Program-made: the position numbers and the translations under genes | Assembly: GCF_037572775.1 (NCBI RefSeq) | Contig: NZ_JBBHKA010000001.1 | Span: forward strand, 930,001 to 994,000 | From: Ramlibacter sp. PS4R-6 | GTDB taxonomy: Bacteria; Pseudomonadota; Gammaproteobacteria; Burkholderiales; Burkholderiaceae_C | Reading direction: 5' to 3' | Length of the DNA stretch: 64,000 bases | In this document: positions 48,188 through 56,515 of the stretch, piece after piece | How positions within the stretch are numbered: the stretch's first letter is position 1 | Layout: each line of letters starts with the position of its first letter | Notes under the pieces: generated by a model | What the model was told of the DNA's origin: nothing | The model's input: the letters and a program-made list of their open reading frames with translations, nothing else | Database searches by the model: none

Positions 48188-49044
48188 AAGAGGTCAGCTT
48201 CCTGTTCGCGTGACGCTGCACTTCGACCGCGGGGGCGCATCGTTGTTCCTGCTACTTGGAGCAGCACGCGAATCCGTTGAATCGAATAGCCCGTTTCATC
48301 TGCGAGTTGTCGAACACTCTTTCCTGTGCGATACATCTTGCGCAGTCTCTCTCCCAAAACCTCTGCTCTTGCCGTATCAACGTGCTCATTGGGAAGGAGC
48401 GGAGGCAATAAGGGTCCGCCACCGTAGCCCTTGTGTACGGCGCCGCGCGGGACCACCTCGTCAGAGGATTCGTCTCCCCACGCTACCCAACCATCACGAC
48501 TGTGTCGTGCAAACAATTCCAAATATGAACCAGGAGAGCAAGACTCGATGAGCGCGTACTGCTCATCCGGCTTGCGCGAGTGCTCGCGCTTGCGTGTTTC
48601 GATCATGTTCACTTGAGACCGCCCGGGTGTCAGCGTCCGCATCGAACCTCGAACTCCGAAGAGCAGTAATTCAGTGACATTGCGGAAGTAAAAGCCCACG
48701 CCCCTTCCGTCAGGGCCGCCATCGATGCGTCGTTTGGCCCAAACGATGTTGCTCACATAGCGAAATCCCCAAGCCGCCATCACTTCCAGTCCGTCGGGCA
48801 AAAGCGCATTTGGAACCCACAAGTACAGGTGCGCATTCTTGGCTAGCACTTCGCTCACGGGAAGCGCCTTGATGGCGTCAAGGGGCATGGTCGAATATCG
48901 ATCCAGGCGTCGATGCTCCGGAGCCACTTTCCCCGTTCGGTTTGCAAATCGCCAAGGCGGATCCGCCAACACAGTCGAAAAACCACCAACAATATGAGGC
49001 AACGGCGCCGACAGCGCTTCTGATCGAAGGGGAAGAGCTTTCAT
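48172..49044 (-). CDS. MT-A70 adenine methyltransferase with C-terminal helix-turn-helix
   Basis: The 290-residue protein has an MT-A70-type N6-adenine methyltransferase core (about residues 20-190) with the catalytic DPPW (28-31), HLYLWVPNALL and the AdoMet-region GSYLELFAR(H). After about residue 225 it has a separate helical end with a helix-turn-helix (about 243-266, SVRQLADETGYSIQRIRVLL). It should protect the host DNA against the converging BglII-type enzyme. ATG 49044 precedes a normal N-terminus. Its promoter contains two AGATCT copies, so the HTH or methylation may control expression. GC is lower than in the flanks, consistent with transfer. Confidence 0.85.
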   Translation of the reverse strand: MKALPLRSEALSAPLPHIVGGFSTVLADPPWRFANRTGKVAPEHRRLDRYSTMPLDAIKALPVSEVLAKNAHLYLWVPNALLPDGLEVMAAWGFRYVSNIVWAKRRIDGGPDGRGVGFYFRNVTELLLFGVRGSMRTLTPGRSQVNMIETRKREHSRKPDEQYALIESCSPGSYLELFARHSRDGWVAWGDESSDEVVPRGAVHKGYGGGPLLPPLLPNEHVDTARAEVLGERLRKMYRTGKSVRQLADETGYSIQRIRVLLQVAGTTMRPRGRSAASREQEADLFQTTE

Positions 49045-49062
49045 AGAGCGCAGTGTACTGGG

Positions 49063-49084
49063 TAAAGATCTAAATAAAGATCTA
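49063..49084. promoter_or_regulatory. 10-bp direct repeat with two AGATCT sites
   Basis: TAAAGATCTA occurs at 49063-49072 and again at 49075-49084, a 12-base period. Each copy contains AGATCT, the site cut by BglII. The repeats lie just downstream of the predicted -10 box of the methyltransferase gene and bracket its expected start site, as an operator would. Confidence 0.7.
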
Positions 49085-49112
49085 TTTTTGAGATGCGCAC
49101 ATGCTATGTCAC
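49084..49112 (-). promoter_or_regulatory. Predicted promoter of the methyltransferase gene
   Basis: On the reverse strand GTGACA (49112-49107) and AAAAAT (49089-49084) are 17 bases apart, a sigma-70-like pair in an AT-rich patch. The expected transcription start (about 49076) falls between the two AGATCT copies. Confidence 0.5.
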
Positions 49113-49238
49113 GCGAACACAACAACCTCAAAGCCCATCGATTGAAGATGACACCACGCTGGCAATTGCTCGTCACCACGCGCAGCTTCTATGAAGGGCC
49201 GGCACGTGTCCTAATGGTCAGCGAGTTGCAATCGCGCC

Positions 49239-50090
49239 TCACTTGAAGATCACGGTGCGGTGCCCGTTGAGCAGCACGCGGCGCTCGCTGTGCCACTTGA
49301 CCGCGCGCGCCAGCACCAGGCTCTCGGTGTCGCGGCCGATGCCGGTCAGGTCCTCCACGGTCTTGCTGTGGTCCACGCGCGCCACGTCCTGCTCGATGAT
49401 CGGGCCCTCGTCGAGGTCGCCCGTCACGTAGTGCGCGGTGGCGCCGATCAGCTTCACGCCGCGGCCGTGCGCCTGGTAGTAGGGCTTGGCGCCCTTGAAG
49501 CTGGGCAGGAAGCTGTGGTGGATGTTGATGGCGCGGCCGGCGAGCTGCTCGCACATGCCGTTCGACAGGATCTGCATGTAGCGCGCCAGCACCACCAGTT
49601 GCGAGGCCTCGGCCTCGACGATCTCGAGCGCCTTCGCCTCGGCCTGCTGCTTGGTCGCCGCCGTCACGGGGATGTGGTGGAAGGGCACGTTGTAGCTGGC
49701 GGCCAGCTGGTAGAAGTCGCGGTGGTTCGACACCACGGCGCGCACGTCCACCAGCGGCAGCAGGCCGCTTTTCCAGCGGAACAGCAGGTCGTTGAGGCAA
49801 TGGCCTTCGCGGCTGACGAAGATCACCGTCGGCAGCGGCTCGTTGGTGGCGTGCAGCTCCCACTTCATGCCGAAGGGCTCGGCGAAGAATTTCAGCTGCG
49901 CCTTCAGGTCCTCGAAGGTGAGCTGGTCGCAGGCGAACTGCACGCGCATGAAGAACAGGCCCGTGCCGTGGTCGTTGTACTGCGCCGCTTCCTCGATGTT
50001 GCCGCCGCGTTCCAGCAGGAAGCCGGACACCGCGTGCACGATGCCGGGCCGGTCGGGGCAGGACAGGGTGAGGATGTAGGCGTGGTTCAT
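49239..50090 (-). CDS. purU: Formyltetrahydrofolate deformylase
   Basis: PurU splits 10-formyl-tetrahydrofolate into formate and tetrahydrofolate and balances one-carbon units. The 283-residue product has an N-terminal ACT domain (about 1-85, LTLSCPDRPGIVHAVSGFL) and a formyltransferase domain with NIHHSFLPSFKGAKPY (catalytic Asn and His) and the Asp in TGDLDEGPIIEQD. ATG 50090 gives the normal start. It follows the methyltransferase region on the same strand but has normal high GC, so the restriction-modification island ends before it. Confidence 0.96.
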   Translation of the reverse strand: MNHAYILTLSCPDRPGIVHAVSGFLLERGGNIEEAAQYNDHGTGLFFMRVQFACDQLTFEDLKAQLKFFAEPFGMKWELHATNEPLPTVIFVSREGHCLNDLLFRWKSGLLPLVDVRAVVSNHRDFYQLAASYNVPFHHIPVTAATKQQAEAKALEIVEAEASQLVVLARYMQILSNGMCEQLAGRAINIHHSFLPSFKGAKPYYQAHGRGVKLIGATAHYVTGDLDEGPIIEQDVARVDHSKTVEDLTGIGRDTESLVLARAVKWHSERRVLLNGHRTVIFK

Positions 50091-50128
50091 ACTGTGCGTG
50101 ATTGTCGCAGGAGCCTCGAGGAGGGCCG

Positions 50129-50824
50129 ATGGACCGACGCCACCTATGCCGCGCCCTGGCGGGCGCACTCGCCCTGGCACCGCTGGCCGCCGTGCGCGCC
50201 CAGTCGCTGGCCGGGATCTCCGACGGGGACGCCGGCCGCGGCCTGAAGGCGGCGCTGGACATGGGCGCCGCCGCGGCCGTGCGCCTCCTGGGCCGGCCCG
50301 ACGGCTTCCTCGGCAACCCGCAGGTGCGCATCCAGCTGCCCGGCTCGCTGCGGGAAGCGGCCAAGTTGCTCAAGGCCATGGGCCAGCGCCAGCAGGTCGA
50401 GGAGTTGGAAGTGGCCATGAACCGCGCCGCCGAGAGCGCCGTGCCGCTGGCCAGGAAGCTGCTGCAGGACGCCGTGCGCAACATGAGCGTCGGCGACGCC
50501 AAGCGCATCCTCACCGGCGGCGAGACCTCGGTGACGCAGTTCTTCGCGGACAAGACGCGCCAGCCCCTGTCGGGGCAGTTCCTGCCCGTGGTGAAGAAAG
50601 CCACCGCCAAGGTGGGACTCGCCCAGAAGTACGACCATGTCGCCGGCAAGGCAGCCGGCTTCGGCCTGGTCAAGCAGGAGGACGCCAGCATCGACCACTA
50701 CGTCACCCGCAAGGCGCTGGACGGCCTGTACCACGTGATCGGCGAGGAGGAGAAGAAGATCCGCCGCGACCCGGTGGGCACCGGCAGCGCCCTGCTGGGC
50801 AAGGTCTTCGGCGCGTTGCGCTGA
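50129..50824 (+). CDS. DUF4197 domain-containing exported protein
   Basis: The 231-residue protein has a signal peptide (about residues 1-26, LCRALAGALALAPLAAVRA) and a DUF4197 domain covering the rest, with GLKAALDMGAAAAVRLLGRPDGFL near the start (read as GLKAALDMGAAAAV) and KALDGLYHVIGEEEKKIRRDP near the end (read as LDGLYHVIGEEEKKIR). The family is predicted periplasmic and has no established function. ATG 50129 follows a GAGGAGG-like site; an in-frame TTG at 50102 is less likely. It diverges from purU across 38 bases. Confidence 0.85.
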   Translation: MDRRHLCRALAGALALAPLAAVRAQSLAGISDGDAGRGLKAALDMGAAAAVRLLGRPDGFLGNPQVRIQLPGSLREAAKLLKAMGQRQQVEELEVAMNRAAESAVPLARKLLQDAVRNMSVGDAKRILTGGETSVTQFFADKTRQPLSGQFLPVVKKATAKVGLAQKYDHVAGKAAGFGLVKQEDASIDHYVTRKALDGLYHVIGEEEKKIRRDPVGTGSALLGKVFGALR

Positions 50825-50862
50825 TCCGCGCCAAAATAGGAATCCGCCAAGGAGAATTTGCA

Positions 50863-52197
50863 ATGGCCTACAACGACCTCCGCATGGACAGCCACTGGTT
50901 GCCCTTCACGCCCAACCGCCAGTTCCGCAAGGAGCCCCGCGTCTTCGTCGGCGCCGAGGGCATGCACTTCACCACGCACGACGGCCGCAAGGTCATCGAC
51001 GGCATCTCCAGCCTGTGGTGCGTCGGTGCGGGCCACGCGCGCAAGCCGATCAACGACGCGATCAAGAAGCAGGTCGACACGCTGGACTACGCCACGGCTT
51101 TCCAGGCATCGAACGACAAGGCCTTCGAGGCCGCCGAGGCCATCGCGAAGATGGCGCCCGGCGACCTGAACAAGGTTCTGTTCTGCAACTCCGGTTCGGA
51201 AGCGGCCGACACCTCGCTGAAGGTGGCGCTGGCCTACCACCGCGCGCGCGGCGAAGGCCACCGCAACGTCTTCATCGGCCGCGAGAAGGGCTACCACGGC
51301 GTCGGCTTCGGCGGCATGAGCGTGGGCGGCATTCCCGCCAACCGCAAGGTGTTCGGTGCGGCCATGCTGCCGCGCGTGGACCACCTGCGCTTCATCCACG
51401 ACCCGGTGAACAACGCCTACATCCACAACCAGGAACCGGTCTGGCAAGAAGACCCGCTGCTGGAGCTGGAGAACCGCATCCTGCCGCTGCACGACCCGAG
51501 CAACGTGGCGGCGATCATCGTCGAACCGGTGGCCGGCAGCGCGGGCTGGTACCTGCCGCCCAAGGGCTACCTGCAGCGCCTGCGCGAGATCTGCGACAAG
51601 CACGGCATCCTGCTGATCTTTGACGAGGTCATCACCGGCTTCGGCCGGATGGGTACCAACTTCGCCGCCGACTTCTACGGCGTCGTGCCCGACATGCTGA
51701 ATTTCGCCAAGTGCGTGACCAACGGCGTGATCCCGCTGGGCGGCGTGATCTGCCGCGACAAGCTGTACGACGCGATGATGAAGACCGACGCGCCCGAACA
51801 CGTCGTCGAGTTCTTCCACGGCTACACCTACTCGGGCCACCCGGTGGCGTGCGCCGCCGCGGTTGCCACGCTGCAGCTGTACAAGGACGAGGGCCTGTTC
51901 CAGCGCGCCGGTGAGATGGGCAAGGTGCTGGGCGACGCGTTCCACTCGACGTTCAAGGGCCTGCCCAACGTGGTCGGCATCCGCAGCCTCGGCCTCGCCG
52001 CCGCGGTGGAACTCGCGCCGATTGCCGGCAGCCCCGGCAAACGCGCCTTCAACATCTTCCTGGACTGCTTCAAGAACGGCGCGCTGGTGCGCCCGGCGGG
52101 CGACGTGGTCGTGATCGCGCCGCCCTACATCGTCGAGAAGTCGCACATCGACCAGCTCGTGAACATGCTCGCGGATTCGATCAAGAGGAATGCCTGA
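50863..52197 (+). CDS. Class III omega-aminotransferase, likely beta-alanine--pyruvate type
   Basis: This PLP enzyme moves the amino group of an omega-amino acid (probably beta-alanine) to pyruvate. The 444-residue product shows DGISSLWCVGAGHARKPI, FCNSGSEAADTSLKVAL, GYHGVGFGGMSVGG, the cofactor-binding Asp in LLIFDEVITGFGRMG and the lysine region NFAKCVTNGVIPLGG. These fit the beta-alanine--pyruvate aminotransferase group. AAGGAG lies 9 bases before ATG 50863. Its last codons overlap the start of the next glycosyltransferase gene by eight bases. Confidence 0.92.
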   Translation: MAYNDLRMDSHWLPFTPNRQFRKEPRVFVGAEGMHFTTHDGRKVIDGISSLWCVGAGHARKPINDAIKKQVDTLDYATAFQASNDKAFEAAEAIAKMAPGDLNKVLFCNSGSEAADTSLKVALAYHRARGEGHRNVFIGREKGYHGVGFGGMSVGGIPANRKVFGAAMLPRVDHLRFIHDPVNNAYIHNQEPVWQEDPLLELENRILPLHDPSNVAAIIVEPVAGSAGWYLPPKGYLQRLREICDKHGILLIFDEVITGFGRMGTNFAADFYGVVPDMLNFAKCVTNGVIPLGGVICRDKLYDAMMKTDAPEHVVEFFHGYTYSGHPVACAAAVATLQLYKDEGLFQRAGEMGKVLGDAFHSTFKGLPNVVGIRSLGLAAAVELAPIAGSPGKRAFNIFLDCFKNGALVRPAGDVVVIAPPYIVEKSHIDQLVNMLADSIKRNA

Positions 52198-52915
52198 GGA
52201 GAAGTCGCCCGAGCTTTCGCGCTTCGCGCAGGAAATCGATGCGCTGCGCGAATCCCGCCTGCCCGCGCGGGTGGGCGTGCTGCTGACCACGCACAACCGG
52301 CCGGACCTCCTGCGCTCCGCGGTGCTGCAGTTCGCCGCGCAGTCGCGCCCGCCCGACATCATCTGCGTCCACCAGAACGGCATCGCCGATTCGTATTTCT
52401 GGGTGGTCGACGACCTGAAGGTGATCCCGCGCATCGCCTGGCTGCACACGGCGGCGCAATTGCCGCAGCACCAGTGGTACTCGATCCCGCTCAAGTACCT
52501 GATCGAGCAGGGCTGCTCGCACTTCTTCTGGGCCGACCACGACGACATCTACCTGCGCGACCACGTCGAGAAAGGCATCGAGGACCTGAAGGACTGCGAC
52601 TTCTCGGTGTCGCAGAACTGCGGCCTGCTCTACACGCGCCCCGCCGACTTCCGCTACAGCCCGGGCGTTAAGTTCACGTCGCACACGCCCGGCGGCATGA
52701 GCGGCACCATGTGCTTCAACCGCCGCTTCGCGCGCACGCTGCTCGAGGACATCGAGGCCGACACGGCGCACTACGCGACGCAGGACGTCGTGTCGCAGGT
52801 GACCATGCCGAAGTTCCGCTGCAAGGTGTCGGACCGGCGCACGGCGATCTACCACGCGCACGAGGGCGCCCTCACGTCCGCTGGCTGGCTGCCGGCCGCT
52901 TTCGAGAAACGCTAG
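52190..52915 (+). CDS. GT-A type glycosyltransferase
   Basis: The 241-residue protein begins its catalytic fold with GVLLTTHNRPDLLRSAV, the usual start of a family 2-like glycosyltransferase, and has the metal-binding acidic motif in FFWADHDDIYLRDHV. It is shorter than most family 2 enzymes and lacks membrane segments. ATG 52190 is preceded by AGAGGA and overlaps the aminotransferase end. The next gene on the other strand also encodes a glycosyltransferase, so the two may act on the same surface glycan. Donor and acceptor are unknown. Confidence 0.8.
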   Translation: MPEEKSPELSRFAQEIDALRESRLPARVGVLLTTHNRPDLLRSAVLQFAAQSRPPDIICVHQNGIADSYFWVVDDLKVIPRIAWLHTAAQLPQHQWYSIPLKYLIEQGCSHFFWADHDDIYLRDHVEKGIEDLKDCDFSVSQNCGLLYTRPADFRYSPGVKFTSHTPGGMSGTMCFNRRFARTLLEDIEADTAHYATQDVVSQVTMPKFRCKVSDRRTAIYHAHEGALTSAGWLPAAFEKR

Positions 52916-54012
52916 CCGCGCATCGACAGCCAGATCGTGTAGAAACTGAACACGATCAGCACGGCCAGGACCCACTTGCCGTAAGGCCCCTTGCCGGGCT
53001 GGCGCTCCACCATCTTCACGGGCGGCACCGGCGCATCGGCTTCCGGCGGCAGCTCGGCGCCTTCCTCTTCGAGGATGCGCGCGATCTCCTCGTCCGACAG
53101 GGCGTGGTCGCCGGCTGGGGCCGGGGCCGCGGCGGGTGCGCCGTGCGCCAGCGCGTCGAAGGCGCGCACCACCCGCGCGAAAGGCGTGGCGAAGTCGATC
53201 TCGCGCACGTAGGCGCGCGCCATGCGCGCGCGCACCGCCATGCGGTCGGGCGCTTCGAGCAGGTCGCGGCAGGCCTCGGCCAGGTGGGCGTAATCGGCAA
53301 AGACGATGCCCGAGTGCGACCAGTCGTTGAGCTCGGAGAACACCGAGTCCTCGCACACCACCGGCACGCCCATGATGACCGGCTGCACGATGCGCGCCAC
53401 GGGGAACAGGCCGCTCTCGTAGAAATGCACGTGCAGCACCAGCTTGGCGCGCCGGATGGCGGGTGCGAGCTCAGGGCCGTACGCGCCTGCCACCGCTTCC
53501 ACCTTCAGTCCCATTGCTTCCAGCTGGCGCAGCACCTGCGAGCGGCGCTCGCTCATCGTGCCGTAGAACAGCACGTCGATGTCCTTGGCCTCGTCGCCGC
53601 TCGTCTGCAGGCCGGGGCTGGGCACCAGCGGCAGCTCGAAGGCCAGCTGGTGCGAGCCGTTCTCGCGCCGCAGCACCTCGATGTTGCTGCCGTGGTAGTC
53701 CAGCACCAGCCAGCCGGCGAGCCAGCGCCGGTACTCCGGGCCGGCGATGGTCGATGTGCTGCCCAGCTGCTCGAAGTTGAAGACGGCGCAACGCCGCGGG
53801 TCCAGGTGCTCCAGTTCGCCCACCTTGTCGGGCCAGATCCCGAGCACGATGGAGAAGGCCTGGGGGTCGATGCGGTTGTGGAGCAGCTCGCTGTCGTAGC
53901 CGGCGGCGCGGATGGCGTCGCGCAGGCACACCGCGACCTCGGAGAACACGTAGGGCCGCGGGGCGTACGGGTTCTTCTCGACGACGTGGATCGCGGGTCG
54001 GGCGCTCGCCAT
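52912..54012 (-). CDS. Glycosyltransferase with C-terminal membrane anchor
   Basis: The 366-residue protein has a GT-B-like fold (about residues 1-285): IDVLFYGTMSERRSQVLRQL and the C-terminal half with LHVHFYESGLFPVARIVQP and GVPVVCEDSVFSEL (each typical of group-1-like transferases). A flexible acidic, Ala/Pro-rich linker (about 290-345) leads to one membrane helix at the very end (about 347-363, WVLAVLIVFSFYTIWLSM). It is therefore probably tail-anchored in the inner membrane facing the cytoplasm. It converges on the preceding glycosyltransferase with a four-base stop overlap (CTAG). Confidence 0.78.
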   Translation of the reverse strand: MASARPAIHVVEKNPYAPRPYVFSEVAVCLRDAIRAAGYDSELLHNRIDPQAFSIVLGIWPDKVGELEHLDPRRCAVFNFEQLGSTSTIAGPEYRRWLAGWLVLDYHGSNIEVLRRENGSHQLAFELPLVPSPGLQTSGDEAKDIDVLFYGTMSERRSQVLRQLEAMGLKVEAVAGAYGPELAPAIRRAKLVLHVHFYESGLFPVARIVQPVIMGVPVVCEDSVFSELNDWSHSGIVFADYAHLAEACRDLLEAPDRMAVRARMARAYVREIDFATPFARVVRAFDALAHGAPAAAPAPAGDHALSDEEIARILEEEGAELPPEADAPVPPVKMVERQPGKGPYGKWVLAVLIVFSFYTIWLSMRG

Positions 54013-54034
54013 AGGCGGCGATACTAACCGCGTC

Positions 54035-55090
54035 ATGGCGAACACTTTCCCGGCCCGCGTCGCGCTCACGCTGCTGCTCGCGCTGGCCGGCGCGCTGGCC
54101 TGCGTGTGGCTGCACACCCCGATCCCGTGGACCATCGGCCCGCTGGTGGCCACCGGCCTCGCGGCGGTGCTCGGCTATCCCGCCCGCAGCCTCGTGCCGC
54201 TGCGCAACACGGGCCAGTGGCTGATCGGCGCGGCGCTGGGCCTGTACTTCACGCCGCAGGTCACGGCGCTCGTGGCGAGCCTGTGGTGGGCCATCGCCGC
54301 GGCGATCGTGTGGGCGCTGGCACTGGGCTGGGCGTTCGGCCGCTGGCTGCATGCGCGCCACGCGCGGGAGATCGGCGGCGACGACGCGCAGCAACGCGCC
54401 ACCAGCTACTTCGCGGGGGCGATCGGCGGCGCATCGGAGATGACGCTGCTGGCCGAGCGCGCCGGCGGCCGCACGGAAATGGTCGCGGCCGCGCACAGCC
54501 TGCGCCTGCTGCTGGTCACGCTCACGGTGCCCTTCGCCCTCACGTTCGGCGGCCTGCACGGCGTCGACCCGGATGCCCCCGTCACGCGAATCGTGCACTG
54601 GCCCGGCCTCGCGCTGCTGCTGGCGGCGGCGGGGCTGGGCTGCTGGCTGATGACGCGCACGGGTCGATCGAATCCCTGGTTCATGGGCGCGCTGTTCGTG
54701 ACCATGGGCTTCACGATGCTGGGCATCGAGTTGTCGGCGATGCCGCCATGGATGACCAACGCCGCCCAGCTCTTCATCGGCGTGAGCCTGGGCGTGCGCT
54801 TTTCGGCCGAGTTCGTGCACACCGCGCCGCGCTGGCTCCTGTCGGTGGCGCTGGGGACGGTGGTGATGATCGCGCTGTGCGCGGCGGTTGCCGCGCTGCT
54901 GGCGTGGGCTTGCGGGCTGCCTTGGGCGACGATGGTGCTGGGCACGTCGCCGGGCGGCATCGCCGAGATGGCGATCACCGCGAAGGTGCTGCAGCTGGGG
55001 GTTCCGGTGGTGACGGCGTTCCAGGTCTGCCGCCTGGTGGCCGTGCTGGTGCTGGTCGAGCCGCTGTATCGCCGCGGCTGGGTGCGTTAG
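54035..55090 (+). CDS. AbrB family (AmoA-like) membrane transporter
   Basis: The 351-residue integral membrane protein has about ten helices and the two repeated halves of the AbrB/ammonia-monooxygenase-like family, each with a GxxxG-rich segment (PWTIGPLVATGLAAVLGYPA and TSYFAGAIGGASEMTLLAERAGG, the second read as FAGAIGGASEMTLLAE; later LGTSPGGIAEMAITAKVL). It probably moves a small organic molecule; there is no real link to ammonia oxidation despite the family's old name. It diverges from the glycosyltransferase across 22 bases. Confidence 0.87.
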   Translation: MANTFPARVALTLLLALAGALACVWLHTPIPWTIGPLVATGLAAVLGYPARSLVPLRNTGQWLIGAALGLYFTPQVTALVASLWWAIAAAIVWALALGWAFGRWLHARHAREIGGDDAQQRATSYFAGAIGGASEMTLLAERAGGRTEMVAAAHSLRLLLVTLTVPFALTFGGLHGVDPDAPVTRIVHWPGLALLLAAAGLGCWLMTRTGRSNPWFMGALFVTMGFTMLGIELSAMPPWMTNAAQLFIGVSLGVRFSAEFVHTAPRWLLSVALGTVVMIALCAAVAALLAWACGLPWATMVLGTSPGGIAEMAITAKVLQLGVPVVTAFQVCRLVAVLVLVEPLYRRGWVR

Positions 55091-55100
55091 CGCGGCGGGG

Positions 55101-55373
55101 TCAGTGCAGGACCAGCGGGTTCTGGGCGAGCTCGCAGTAACCCTCGAGCTTTTCCTCGACCTCTTCCTGCGTGGGGGTGTTCAGCTGCCAGGCGTTGATC
55201 TGGCGCTGGAAGGCGTCGGCCCAGGAGCCGTCGAGGTAGACCTCGCGGTTGGTCCGCTTGTCCACGATCTCGAAGCCGTGGCGTGGCGAACGGGGGGCGG
55301 CCTCCCCGTCGGCGGCTTCGTTCGCCAGCATGTGCACGACGACGAACGAGTCCGAGTCATAAAGCATTTGCAT
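55101..55373 (-). CDS. DUF3567 family protein
   Basis: A 90-residue soluble protein of the betaproteobacterial DUF3567 family: MQMLYDSDSFVVVHM at the N-terminus, HGFEIVDKRTNREVYLDGSWADAF in the middle (read as GFEIVDKRTNREVYLDG) and NPLVLH at the end. Function is unknown. It is a useful lineage marker, since the family is largely confined to Burkholderiales and relatives. Confidence 0.88.
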   Translation of the reverse strand: MQMLYDSDSFVVVHMLANEAADGEAAPRSPRHGFEIVDKRTNREVYLDGSWADAFQRQINAWQLNTPTQEEVEEKLEGYCELAQNPLVLH

Positions 55374-55468
55374 GGTGTATTCCTTGCCCGTTACTTGGCT
55401 GCTGTCGCGCCCGATTCAAGGGGGCGCAGGGACCGCCTGCTTGCAGCTAGGGTACGGGCGCGGGCTGT

Positions 55469-56515
55469 TCAGCCCCTGTCGGTGGACGACCACTGCTGGT
55501 CGACCCAGTCGCCGTTGGGCTGTGTCAGACGCAGGCGCACGGGGGCGTAAGCGGCCCCGGGAGCCAGCCAGAGCTCCACCTTGACGTCGTATTCCTTGCG
55601 CGGCTCGCGCGTGAGGCGCACGGCCTGCACGCGGCCTCCGGGAAGGGCCAGCGTCTCGCTGCCCTGCACGGTGAAGGTCCAAGGCTCCGCCACCTGCGTC
55701 GATGCCACCTGCACGGTGATGTGGCTGCCCGCGGGATAGCGCGACGGCTCGCCCGCGAGCATCGCGCCCAGCTGCAGGATGATGCTGAGCCGGTCCTGCA
55801 CGCCGGGCTCGAGCACGGCCTCGGGCTTGTTCGTCGAGAACACCACCTTGCCGCGCTCGCGGTCGAAGTGCACGGCCTCTTCGCTGCGGACCTTGTTCGA
55901 GAAACGCACCGGCGCGAGGCCCTGCGCCGTGACGAGCCCGGTGCTGTGCTGCACGCGCGTGGGCAGCAGCGGCGCGGACAGCGTCAGGCGCGCCTCGTAT
56001 TCGTGCCCGTCGTTGCGCCAATCGAGGCGCCCGCTGCCGCTCAGCGGAAAGCCCTTCTGGCGTGCCGAGAGGTCGTAGTTGAAGCGCGCCGACGGCGGCA
56101 TGCGGAAGCGAAGCGCGGGCGATGCGCCGGATTCGCGGGTGGCGGCGGCGGCGGGCGGCTCGGGCGCGGGCGGAGTGGCGGTGCGTTCGGCAACCTGCGT
56201 TCCGCTCTCGACAGTTTTCGGCGCCGTCGTGTCGGCAACTTCGGGCGTGCGTTGTTCCGCGGCCTTCGCTTCCTGCTTTCTAGGAGCAGGGGGCGGTGGT
56301 GCGACCGCGGCGCGTGGTTTCGTCGCGGCTGTTGCTTCCGGCGCTTTCGTTTCGGGTTGCGGCGCCGGCGGCGTCACGGTGCGCGCGACCCATGTCGTGT
56401 TGCCGTTCCTCTGCGGCACCACGAAGCGCGGCATGCCCGCGAGGAGCCACAGGTGCACGGCCAGCACCGCGAGCGCGAGCAGCGCGATGCGCCAGCGGTT
56501 CTTCGTGTCAGGCAC
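55469..56515 (-). CDS. DUF3108 domain-containing protein with Pro/Ala linker
   Basis: The 348-residue protein has one N-terminal membrane or signal helix (about residues 9-28), a long low-complexity linker rich in Pro, Ala, Thr and Glu (about 45-135) and a DUF3108 domain (about 140-348) predicted as a beta-rich periplasmic fold. The arrangement resembles TonB-like anchored proteins, but no TonB motif is seen. Its start overlaps the end of the IclR gene by eight bases, so the two are co-transcribed. Function is unknown. Confidence 0.8.
   Translation of the reverse strand: MPDTKNRWRIALLALAVLAVHLWLLAGMPRFVVPQRNGNTTWVARTVTPPAPQPETKAPEATAATKPRAAVAPPPPAPRKQEAKAAEQRTPEVADTTAPKTVESGTQVAERTATPPAPEPPAAAATRESGASPALRFRMPPSARFNYDLSARQKGFPLSGSGRLDWRNDGHEYEARLTLSAPLLPTRVQHSTGLVTAQGLAPVRFSNKVRSEEAVHFDRERGKVVFSTNKPEAVLEPGVQDRLSIILQLGAMLAGEPSRYPAGSHITVQVASTQVAEPWTFTVQGSETLALPGGRVQAVRLTREPRKEYDVKVELWLAPGAAYAPVRLRLTQPNGDWVDQQWSSTDRG

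Noticed and set aside
53463..53780. Short forward frames inside the reverse glycosyltransferase gene
   Set aside because: Arg/Ala-rich shadow frames without ribosome sites or homologous motifs.
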